Assembly (NCBI GenBank): GCA_964200075.2
Contig: CAXNAA020000171.1
Coordinates: forward strand, 1 to 25,244
Reading direction: 5' to 3'
Length of the DNA: 25,244 nt
Source of the DNA: Sphacelaria rigidula
Lineage: Eukaryota; Phaeophyceae; Sphacelariales
This document shows, piece after piece, positions 1-10,100 of this stretch. The stretch's first letter is position 1, and each line of letters begins with the position of its first letter. Below the pieces are notes generated by a model. That model saw nothing but the letters and a program-made list of their open reading frames with translations, made no database searches and was not told where the DNA came from. Position numbers and translations under genes: made by a program.

Positions 1-564
1 GTGGTGGGGGTGCGGGGGGGTGGGTTGTGGGTGCTCGGTTGCGGTGGGGGGGGGGGGGGGGGGGGGGGCGAACAGAAGACCTTCATTTTCCCCGTAACAG
101 TAGAAAGAAGGGAGGCATACACGTTCTCTGGTCGCTTGCCATTTCAAACCGCCATCTGGAAACGGAAGCATTGCTTGGCTTTATAGGAAATCTCATGTGC
201 ACGTAGAGCAAGCCGTAAAAGCCATCTCATAACCAACTGTGGGCCCCAAGGCGTGATCCCAAGCAGCAACACGGCCCTCACAGGTTCAGGCGGTACACTA
301 CGGTCTCAGACAATCAATTCAAGCTTAGACGCAGAGGAAGTCGCGTAAACAAGCGTTTTGCAGAAGCCTACAGTACAATCCAGTGCATACTTCCAATAAG
401 AGGCGAGGTGAATCCTGTGAACAGCATTTCAACTGATACATCAAGATGGGGATGCCGATGAAGGACGCAAGAGACCGAAGCTAGGCTCCGGACGTTGAAA
501 TGGTTCCACAAAACGTCCAGTGCTAACTACCAGTCAAACCACGAAATTCAGGTGAGTATGAGCA
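1..564. other. Left-edge non-coding stretch with poly-G run
   Basis: No gene is recognised here. The first 70 bases are very G-rich and contain an uninterrupted run of 23 G (46-68), which makes the short open frame over this part (1-186) low-complexity and not credible. The rest looks like ordinary intergenic sequence. A perfect plus-strand donor-like CAG|GTGAGT sits at 550-558, but no coding exon leading into it could be supported. It lies just outside the stop of the minus-strand glutamine-rich gene. Confidence 0.6.
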
Positions 565-630
565 TCATGACCTCGAATATCTCTCCATTCTTAGTACTCT
601 CGCCTGCTCGTCTTGTTCTTGGTGTTGTTG

Positions 631-670
<40 letters not shown>

Positions 671-828
671 CGTTGCTGTTGCTGCTGCTGCTCCATTAGC
701 TGCAGCTGTCTCTGCTGCTGCCACTGCTGCAGCCGCTGCTGCTTCTCCTGCCGCTCTTGCTGGCCAAGCAAGTCCGCGTTGCTGCCATGACTTCGCTGTG
801 AGGAGGTCTCATCTCGCTGCTGCTGTGC
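565..828 (-). CDS. Exon 2 (terminal) of the glutamine-rich gene, poly-Q
   Basis: This exon follows an acceptor reading TTGCAG and starts with GCA (Ala) in phase 0. It encodes 87 residues and ends at the TGA at 567-565. It opens with AQQQRDETSSQRSHGSNADL, continues as a Q/R/E-rich segment likely to be helical, then a poly-Q tract over the CAG repeat, and ends ARVLRMERYSRS. The opposite strand is also open (poly-Ala), but the charged, non-repetitive flanks make better sense as protein on the minus strand. Confidence 0.5.
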
Positions 829-2685
829 CTGCAAGTCGTTATTCGCACAATGAGTTCAGTGAATCGTGTGGCCGTTTTATGTCGCAAATTGCCACGAGAA
901 TCGGCAGGTGCAAAAAATGCAATAGTACTTACCGTACCATGTCGCCGGTCCAATACATGAAACCCCTCGTTAACGTCGCTCGCGGATGCTACGCAATATC
1001 CCACAACACCGGTTCGACAACTCTCGGTGTCCAGCCGCTGCCGACATAACTTTGGGTAAAAGGCAGATGCAGGTATACCTGGACGTTTTTTTGGCCTTCA
1101 ACAGGTCAAGGTTGCATCGCATTACACATACATGAATTCATAGCCTTGTGACCCGGTGGAACCACCGCGTATCTGGTCCTGGTGAAAAACGCCACAGGTA
1201 TACCTACACCTGAGTCTGTCGTGTTTTCTCCGAACCTTTTAACTTAAAGTTGCACGATACCTAAACCTGGCACAATTTGTACTTTATTGCTCTTCCTTTA
1301 TTGTCTTTTCTTGGTCTACTCTGTCGTTCTGTCCTACCTTCTGTGCCTTCTTCTTTTTTCTTCAGCGAGTGCTTCCGTTTTGTTTTGTCTCGGGTACGTC
1401 TATCATGTGGCCACGACTGGATCCCTGGGGGTTCAGTTCAAGTGCAAGGGTCAATCAACAACAAAAATGGTGATTTCTAAGAAACTAACAGGTCACATTC
1501 CGGCTCTTCCAGCAGTGACAAAGCGAAGATGGTCCAACACTGTCGAGCTTTTCCCACGAGGTACACTCGTCCTAAATGAACTTCGAGTTGTACAACCTTG
1601 CCAACGTGCTTGAAACAGAGTGCGATACTCCAAGTACTCTCTGCACTACCAGGGTATTTCAGTACTCGGTGCTCCCGAGTACCTGGAGTATCGACCGTCA
1701 GAAAATACTGAGTACTGCAAAGTAAGTGGAGCACCGACACCTCAAATCACTCGTACTCGCATTCTACCCTATCCCACGCATCTTCGGACTCTTCCCTCTT
1801 GATACTCGTTGCGCACGATCCTGTTCACCCGGGCATGGGTCCTCTGACGCCGGTAAACTTGATGAGCGAATCCCCACGTTCAAAAGTCGGACTTCGTTCG
1901 TAGATCGGAATACGTACCGTACTTTTGAACCACAACACCTCGTGGGAAGATCTCGACAGTGTACGCCACACCTTGTATTGCCACTGTTGGAAGAGTCGAA
2001 ATATGGCCGTTTAGCTCCTAATGCTTTAGAACTTCCAGGTATAGGTTCCGGAGAAAAGACGACAGACTCAAGTATTTACCCGTCATTTCTCGCAAGGACC
2101 AGGTATGCGGCGGCTTGGGCCAGTCACAAGGCCATGAATCCACTAATTTTTTATACGGTACAGTCTGTACCTGTTCGTGGCCGAAAAACGTCGAGGTATA
2201 CCTGTATCTGTCGTTTGTCAAATGATCAAGCTACTGACTGACAGTTCCAAGGCGTACTGTACCCTCTTTCGGAGGTCGTTGTTGACTTGACGTGTTGACT
2301 GCACCTGCATTTGCCGTTCATTGGAGTCAGCATAGAGGTTTTCTGCGATCGGCGGCGGTGATGGGGTGGGCTGCTGCTGCAGCAACGTCTCGAGGGATTG
2401 CGGGTGCTGTTGTTGTTGTCCACCCAACGCGCTGCCGCCGGTACGTCCCTCTGACCCGTCGTCGTCGTCGCTATCGCCCCCGCCAGACAGCAATGAACTT
2501 GCTAAGGAGGACAACTGTCTGTGGGGTTGAGACGGGTGCTGTAAGTGAAGCATCTCTCCCGGGTGGCCCTGTTGTAGGGATGGCGGTGGCGCGAGAAGCT
2601 GCGAGTGTGAACTCATTATTTCGTGTTGCTGTTGCTGCCTCCGGGAATCCTCGAAAGGTTGCCCTCTCCCGCTGTTGCCGTCCAT
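565..2685 (-). CDS. Glutamine-rich protein of unknown function, two-exon model
   Basis: I do not recognise this protein. The model joins 2685..2305 to 828..565 on the minus strand and gives about 214 residues. The ATG at 2685 is in a good context (A at -3, G at +4). Exon 1 holds Gln runs, His/Pro/Ser-rich stretches, a short acidic run (SDDDDGSEG) and the segment IAENLYADSNERQMQ. Exon 2 is dominated by Gln encoded by CAG repeats. Both ends of the intron are phase 0, with donor CAG|GTGCAG and acceptor TTGCAG. Its 1,476 nt contain a fold-back element of about 1.2 kb; without it the intron would be about 300 nt, a normal size here. Such Gln-rich proteins are often transcription or RNA-binding regulators, but nothing here proves that. 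The donor is not a strong consensus, so further exons or a different end remain possible. Confidence 0.5.
632..669. repeat. CTG/CAG trinucleotide microsatellite
   Basis: About 12 nearly pure CTG units on the plus strand, read as CAG (poly-Gln) in the minus-strand exon. Interrupted units continue to about 700. Such tracts commonly vary in length between individuals. Confidence 0.9.
1051..2223. mobile_element. Asymmetric fold-back (long inverted repeat) element in an intron
   Basis: The two ends are imperfect inverted copies. The left end, with GGTATACCT at 1072-1080 followed by GACGTTTTTTTGGCC, matches the reverse complement of the right end near 2180-2211. The match continues inward through CATRGCCTTGTGAC, TGGTCCT, TGAGTCTGTCGT.TTTTCTCCG and, deeper, ACACTGTCGAG..TTCCCACGAGGT (left about 1540-1563, right about 1938-1960). 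The left arm carries about 200 extra pyrimidine-rich bases (1290-1470). The palindrome AGGTATACCT occurs three times (1071, 1196 and 2194). No transposase frame is seen. It fits a non-autonomous fold-back/TIR element. Exact ends and target duplication could not be fixed. Confidence 0.7.
2305..2685 (-). CDS. Exon 1 of the glutamine-rich gene
   Basis: This exon encodes 127 residues from the ATG at 2685 to Q127 at the donor CAG|GTGCAG (intron begins at 2304). The frame stays open a further 87 nt past the donor to a stop, so read-through is an alternative. The composition (QQQQ, PPPS, SDDDDGSEG, QQQPTPSPPP) is biased but protein-like and ends in a less biased segment before the splice site. Confidence 0.5.
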
Positions 2686-3429
2686 GATGGCTCCGTGTAG
2701 ATATGCCGCCTTTTGAAAGGTGCGGTTTTCTGCGATTATTGCGAACATTGCCGATAGATAAGCGAGAAATAAATGCTACGACATGGGCTTCACCATCAGA
2801 GACAAATACTGGCTTCAACAAGCCAGGAAAATCACCAACGCCATAAGAGGTACAGATCGTTGGCATCCGCTAAACAGAAGTCCGCAACGTCGCGCGCGTG
2901 ATGAGCGTATGATATCTGCGACGGACAGTCGTACAAGATGCGCACATACGGTAAGTGCCAGGTACAGTAATTCTGCGGGGTGCGCCCTCATTACGAGCTA
3001 AGAGACTGGACACGATAAACGTGCATGTCGCAAAAACTGAACTAGATATTTTGAGTACATCACCTGTTGTGTACCAGACCTGTCGTGCTAGCTGTTCTCC
3101 CGCCGCACCTGCCAGGGGTCTCGTGCTGCGATACCGTGTGTGTAAGGCATCGGGTATAGCTGTTGCTATTGCCATACTTCAGGGGTTTTGAAACCGTCAC
3201 TTTTCGACCCACAGGCATTGGAATTACGCCGCGAGGTACCGGTTGTCAAAACATGATATGCGACAAACACAACGAACCGACGGACGCGAAGCGCGGATGG
3301 ACTATACAGAACGACATTTTGGGCGATGTGAATCCTCGCACTCGATTTTTATCACGACGAAGGGGTAACAGGCAACGCTAAGTTGCATGAGGTGGAGCTC
3401 CTGCCGAGAAAAGGCGGACGGCGGCCGAA
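2686..3429. promoter_or_regulatory. Intergenic region between two divergent genes
   Basis: These 744 nt separate the start codons of the minus-strand Gln-rich gene and the plus-strand coiled-coil gene. The region should hold both 5' UTRs and both promoters. I see no clear TATA box or other named element. Short frames here are weak and give no recognisable protein. Confidence 0.5.
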
Positions 3430-3648
3430 ATGACAGAAATTTCCACCTTCTCGGGGCACCAAGCAGGACAAGGAGGAGGAGTGGGCGGAGTAGGCACCAG
3501 TCCGGGGCGAAAAAAAGGCAGGAAGAAGCAGCAAGGTGCCCATGGAGGGACAAACCATCGACTCAATCCCTTGACGTCAAACAAGACATCAAATACAGGG
3601 AATTTGAGCGTTGGGGGTTCGGGTACCATCGGAGCAATGCCTGGCGGC

Positions 3649-3680
<32 letters not shown>

Positions 3681-4167
3681 TGGCGGAGGCGGAGGTGGTG
3701 GCGGCGGACGCCCACGCAAAGCGTTCATGAAGCGAGACTTGATTGAGGCTGTCCGAAGAATGGGGACGTTGGCAGTGTCAAACTCCAGAATAGATATCGG
3801 CGAGGGAAGCCTGGGGAGTAGCTCGAAGGACAAGGCGACAAGGATGAGGCGCGCGCGTTCCAGCTCGGAAATTGGAGGGCAGCTCCGAGTGATGGAAACC
3901 GGGCTCATCACGACATCCCGACGGTACAACGAGTTGAAGTTGGCGGCGGATCGAAAGGCGGTGGAGCTACAGAGCTTACTGGACACTTTGACGATGATCA
4001 AGCTGGAACATGATGCTCTGGAAAGGATGAAACAAAAACAGACCCCTGAGTCTCACCGTATCGGAACCCTCGCGAGAGAAATTGGCGAGGCTAACAAGGA
4101 GATCCAGGGGAAGCTCCATTACCGACGACTGCTGCATCATATGCGCCGAAGGCTCGAACACAATAAG
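3430..4167 (+). CDS. Exon 1: Gly-rich N-terminus and first coiled coil
   Basis: The exon encodes residues 1-246. The start ATG has A at -3 and follows an in-frame stop (TAA at 3379-3381), with no good acceptor between them, so the start is well supported. Residues 1-70 are rich in Gly, Thr, Ser and Lys. Residues 72-93 are 22 consecutive Gly. A basic patch follows (GRPRKAFMKRD). From about 155 the sequence is charged and helical: RYNELKLAADRKAVELQSLL, then TPESHRIGTLAREIGEANKE, ending YRRLLHHMRRRLEHNK. The donor is AAG|GTAGGT at 4168. Confidence 0.85.
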
Positions 4168-7100
4168 GTAGGTGTACTTGACCGCTGCACGTGTCTCTCC
4201 TCCGTCGATAGTGATTTCACCACAGTTCTGACACTTGCGTAGGATTACGGTATGGTAGCGGGGTTCGGTAGTGATACAGTAACTTGGGGGCACAGGCCTG
4301 AGAGAAGACGACGTAGATACTCGCTTTGATCCTTTGACCGCCAGGTTGGGTCATCAGGGTCATACATACAGTTTTAGTATTGTGTATCGGCACCGATCGT
4401 TCGACCGATAGTTTGTGGGACGGTGTTATACAAAGTAAAAATGCAAAAAAAAAAAATGAAAACAGGGGGTTCATTGACAGTAGTCCAGTACTTCGCACCA
4501 CAACACAGCACACAGGCACACAGACGCGATCACAGTACAGCTGTAGACCACAAGCACGCACGCCTGCAGTCTCAATGGGCTTTGACGATGAGGAGGGCAA
4601 GTACAGCAGGTGCGGCCCCCGCTGGCGGTGGACCTCTGCAAACCAAAGTAGGCGTGACAGTGGCAAGAGCCACGTCAGGGCTCAAGAGGTCTAAGCCCAC
4701 ACACAGCTCCCACGCTGTGTTGTGTTTAGTGTTTCGTAGGCACATGACGGATGTTCATACACAGCACGAAGTCCTCTGGCATGCTGGCGTGCCATTTCGT
4801 ACCACCGGTAGTCCGTATTTTGCTTGAGCACGTGTGCGCAGGATGAGTAGGATCTTCTCGTCCGTTTATGGTGTGTGGTTTGTCTGAAGAAGTAAGTAAC
4901 TCATCAAAATAAACTCAAAAGCTCACCACAATAAAGACAATTATTCACGGGTTGTGTACCCCCGTACCTTCTTGTCAACAGAACCAGTCCCTCGTGTCAA
5001 AGACAAAATCAGCCCCCCCTCGTCGATGTTCCTCGTATGGCCATCTCGACAACGCTATATAATTTTTCGTGGTAAGTTTTTCTGCTGAGTTTCGCTGCCT
5101 GAAGACCACCCGTTTTGACCGCGCAATTTGGACAACTTTTTTTCAGAAATGAAGCGGATTTCACCCCAACTTTCTTGCTCAGGCGGCGCCTCCAGCGGCC
5201 CCCCCTCGCCAGCCGGGGGGGCTTATTGGGACTCGCACAGTGAGCTACCTCGGCTTCGGTCGATCCCTCACTGTGCTCGCTGATGTATATTTATGTCGTT
5301 TATTGTTACCGATGCAGAACTCCTTTCAATTTTCAATTGAAAAAACGTTGCCGACTCAACGGATGGCGTACTCTCGCGGTCAAAGGGTGACTCTTTAATC
5401 TCACTCCCCGTGAGATTATCTAGTATTGCCTACGCAGGAGTTGGGACGAACTTGTTGTCACATATCACGTCTATTTGCATGAACAGGTGAATGTTGAGCA
5501 GAGCTGTACAGAAGTTATAGCCCCAGAACCAATATCATTCCAAGGTGGCGGAAATCACTTCACTTGTGAGACGTTCTGTGTTTTTATCTACTGCGGGGTG
5601 AGGAGCCACACTACATTTCCTGTATGGAATGACAGCTTTTATCAATGGCGTTTAAACGCAGACACGACCGTCTGTGCGTTATTGGGTCAAGATCTCCATA
5701 TCACGTGATGAAAATTTACGGAAAAATAAAGTACGATGTTTTTCGCTTTTTGCTTGACACCAACTGCGAATGCACACGTAAAGACGTCGTCGGCGCAAAG
5801 CCTGTGAGTACAGCTTCCGATCAATACCCGGCTCGCGCTGTAATTCGATGCCCCACGTGGTCCACAAAACCAAAGAATATGGCGTGTCGGTTGCGCGTGG
5901 CCATCCTCCATTTCCCTTGTATATTCTACACCAACGAAATGTCTGTTGTAGAGCCGGCACAACGCGCTCAGCAGGCATGCCAGGCGATGAGGTCGTGGCC
6001 CTACGAACATTGGAAGCATATGCCATGGTATACACACGAATTATCGGGCTCGGTTCCCGACTAATGTTTCTACAGCGCTGCAGGGCACGCGATGTATGGA
6101 GCTCGAAACCCGCACCGAGACTTGTCTGACCCGCGGTAAGCCTTAAGAAAAAAAATATTTGTTTCCAAAAAGAATCGAGAGCAGACAAAATTGGGGCGAG
6201 GATCACGGATATGCGTGTTTTTTTTTGCTGACTATTTTATTATGAAAGTTAAAATGGGGGGTACACGTTTTTTTCCAGATAATTGTCCTCCGCCACTGTA
6301 GCCAGTCGACATCTTTAACTTTTGATCCTTTCGGTGTTCATACGTAAAGTATGACCTCATCCTTCATGTACTGCGAGTGGTGGGCACTGTCGCTACCGCC
6401 ACGTACTGCTGGAATACGCACACAGTAGACACCAATACATCCTTTCTGGCAGGGTCGACATGTCTTTTTCAGTTTCTTATCATTTCAACTGTACTGTACT
6501 GAACTGCACTGAGTTTTACCGTCTGTATGTCCATTTTTTCGATTTCAAGTCATCAACGCCTACATTGAAGTACACAATGTCTCGTCGCGCCTCGGTCACA
6601 TAGTTTTCTCTGTTTCTGCGTCTTTGCGCTCAGGGCCAATATGTGCTCGGTGCAGCTCTCCTAATGACACTTCAGGGGGCACGTGTGTCAAGACTGCTCC
6701 AAAAGGCACATGGATTTTCAATCACTGTCCCTGAAATATTACAAAACATTGCCTATACCGCCAGTAGGAACAGTAAGTATTCTTTGTAATGGAACATAGC
6801 TCGTCGTTTTGGTCCCTCTGATTGGTCAGATGAGCCCTCTTCCTTGACTTCCGAGCACAATTTGACGCTTTTCGTCTTCCTCTAAAGTTTTCATGAGACG
6901 CGCATATTTTACCTGCTTCGGAAGAACTTCAAGTGATCTGGCAACCTACATCAGCTCCTCGCCACAAAACCGTACCTGCCCCCTGGAAACTCCTGGAAAC
7001 CACTGGGCTGTCAGCCGGAGAAAATTCTCCGAGGCGAGGCTGGAGATCAAAGGATTATTTCTGTCCGTATAGCCGAGGTTTGATCTGCAAGTATGGTCCG

Positions 7101-10100
7101 GTATCAGATGGGACCACTTAGTGCATCACGCGTGAACCGGTACTGAGCGAAGAGGTTTTGAAATACGTGATGGATTGGGTGCCCTAGTGCTGGCTGCACG
7201 TGGATGAAAACAGCACTGACCGACGTGGGGGGAGGGGCAAGGCAGCCTCACTCTGACACCCCGTATTATTCGGAGAATCAACTCCCAAATACCTCTCTGG
7301 TTATCAACAAACCACCCAAGGGTTGTAGTACTGTTAGAGGATACTGTTCGAAACACCTGATCGGTTATCACATCAAGATACCCCACAGGGTGAAGCACAC
7401 TTGAAGAGGTCCACGAGCACAAACATTGCGTAGATTACACCGTATCGTACAGGTCATCACCACTTTAGGAAGTCATATGACGAACATCCGCATGATTTCG
7501 TGAATTGGTCAGGCGTGTGCCCTCAGGAAAGGTAACGAATACCACATCAACTAAATAATGAAGGAAAGTAAAACTTGTCGTACCCGTAAAGCCGCGTTCC
7601 GACCACGTGCCCTGCGCTACAAAAACGTGTAAAAGGACGACACCGGAGCAAGATGTGGCCACAGCTAGTACATACAACTATGTTCTATATTATCAGGGAT
7701 ATTTTGATGTGCTGCTCAATAACTCCAGCATTTTTTCCCACGTTTTTTTGCATCGTTTTCGGGGTCGTTCAGCGAGACTGTCAGAACCGTTTTTTTCTCA
7801 ACATGACACCCCACATGTGCCCACAGCAGCATCCGAAGCAGAGGTACTCAGAGCTCGGAAAGTAAAATCTCCGGTAAGCTGTCTTCCTATAGTCTGTTCA
7901 CGATGTCCGTTGCTGGAGGCGCTGCTGGGAGGGTAAGCAGAAAGAATCTAATGAAAATGAGATACAGTATGCGCTTTGGAACACGAGCTCCTTGATGTCA
8001 GCAACAGCGGCAAGTTAGCCCATGGCGACATCAATCGAGTCGCACACAGCAGTTCGGTTGCTCGAGCAAGCAAGCTTCGGCCGTGTGGAAACTGTGTTTA
8101 AACTGTGTGTCGACAATCCTCCTATCAAGGCTGCATCGTTTTGAGGGTGTTTTCGCATCGCACACCGGATCTAGGGGCAGAACCACCAAATATCCCTCAT
8201 GTTTCGGATCAGAGTAGTACCTCGTTAGAACGTACCTCACCTCACTGACGGAATCTCTAAGCTACCTCTCGCGGCGGCATCTCACTTGAGCGCTGCATAG
8301 CTTGACGAAGAGAGAGGTTCAACGTCTTCAAACAATCACACCCCAGCTGGGTAAACGAAATCCTGAAGCAGTGTCAATTTTTCATCACAACACTCCTGAG
8401 ATGACGAAATCCTCCAACCGCAACAGCTTTTGTCAGCACGCCTGCATGCTGCCCACCACAATCAACTGGTTCTTAAAACGAGATGCCGCTCATTGAGGTG
8501 CTAACTATTCTGAGTACACTGAATTATATACTGATAATATTCTCGTTTACAATGAGCGGAGTACAGATGTAACCTGCTATGGCTGCGGTAGCGCGAAATC
8601 CACCGCGTTCACGATAAGCGCTTCCTTTACCGCCTCCCGGATCACTACGCATTGTGCCTCTGTTGTGAACAATCGCCTCGTTATTGTTGCGTCCCCGGAA
8701 AGCATGCCACGACTGCACCACCAAGAGGAATACCTCCTCCTCCCAAAACTCCTCTACTATACGATCGGTGGACGCGGCTTGTCATATAGCTTCAGTGTGG
8801 CCTTCTCTATGTTATGAGAATTCTCTCAACCAGCATAATATACCAGTTCTCCTTGGTTTTAGTTCGGGAAATACGATTTTTGTGCTGCCGCCAGTGAGTT
8901 GCTGCCTTCTTTATTGCACGTGGCATCAAGACCCGTCAGTCAAAACAGTCACGCACCTGTCATGCTTTGCTCGGACCCGCGATCGCGGAGAGCATCTTGT
9001 CGAGTCGGTGACCACTGTCGAGATGCCTGCTTTCTTTTCACACGAAGTTCTGCGTAATTTGACAAACAAATGGTGGGCTTTGTTCCCATACCCTTCGGTA
9101 GTCTCATGTACAAGGTCTCCTTGAGGTCGGACTGAGCACGATCCTCTTTGCTCAATGTCAAAACGGTAATAACGGTTTCCCGATACACGTACTGCAGCTC
9201 CGCCAACTCTTTTGGTCGTGAACGAGGGAATGTGGAGAAATGTCAGTATTTCTCCGCAGGTTGCTCACCTTCCCCTGGAAAAACACTGCAACGGTGGCTT
9301 TACACACACAACCGTGTTCATCGATCTTCCAGTGAAAGATCACGCTAGAATCGACGGCTTTCGGTCCTCCTCCTGAAGAGTGTACACCGCCCATGTGTTC
9401 ATCCGCTCAAGTTCCGGTGGTCTGATGGTTCGACTGTCACCAATAGGGTGGAGATATCGTGGGTTCGATTCCCGCTACGTTGGGTTTTTCCTTCGGCGTA
9501 TCTGATTTCCACCGTCGGAAGCGCGAGTACGTGAGTAGACAAAAAGTAGTTAACTGAGTTTGTTCGACGAGAGTTGACGCGGCGCAGGAGTGCTGACCCA
9601 ATCCGCGAGGCTAAAACGCAAGGCATTCACCAGGGATATATTGTGTTGACCGGGGAGAAATGGGTTGTTCCCTTGAGATCACGAACTCGTCCCAAGAAAG
9701 GGGAAGGATTTAAATTTGAGAGTGCGACAAAAAAAAAACTGCACATATGTTGCCTCGGACCACGCTTCCCTGAACTCTGAATTAAAAGCATCCTTTACAA
9801 TTTGGGGGCAGGCTCAATCTCGTGTGAATATAAATGGGTGCACTGTAGTGCAAATCAGCCCAACTTCCCTGGGTTTCTTGGGTCATCCACGGAAGCTAAT
9901 CGATCTATAGTCCGATCCAGGACGCTGAGGCCCTGTGCAGAGGTCTGTAACGCGGTATGTTCGTCCGCCAGCCGAGGAGGACGGGAAGAAGATCGCGGAT
10001 TCACCGCCCTTGCTGCTGCTGTCGTTGAAAGCAGGTTTGTTGTCTAGTTCTTCCCAGTGGTGGATCGACCGGGATTGACCTAGAAACTGCTTGCGGCCTC

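Noticed and set aside
550-560. Perfect plus-strand splice donor CAG|GTGAGT
   Set aside because: No upstream exon of convincing composition and no downstream acceptor in phase; a chance match is possible.
495-1049. Plus-strand frame with a long poly-Ala tract
   Set aside because: It is the reverse strand of the CAG repeat. Its non-repeat parts are not protein-like and it crosses the likely splice acceptor of the minus-strand gene and the start of the fold-back element.
3378-4001. Minus-strand frame with poly-Pro
   Set aside because: Complement of the poly-Gly exon 1. The plus strand has the supported start, donor and coiled-coil pattern.
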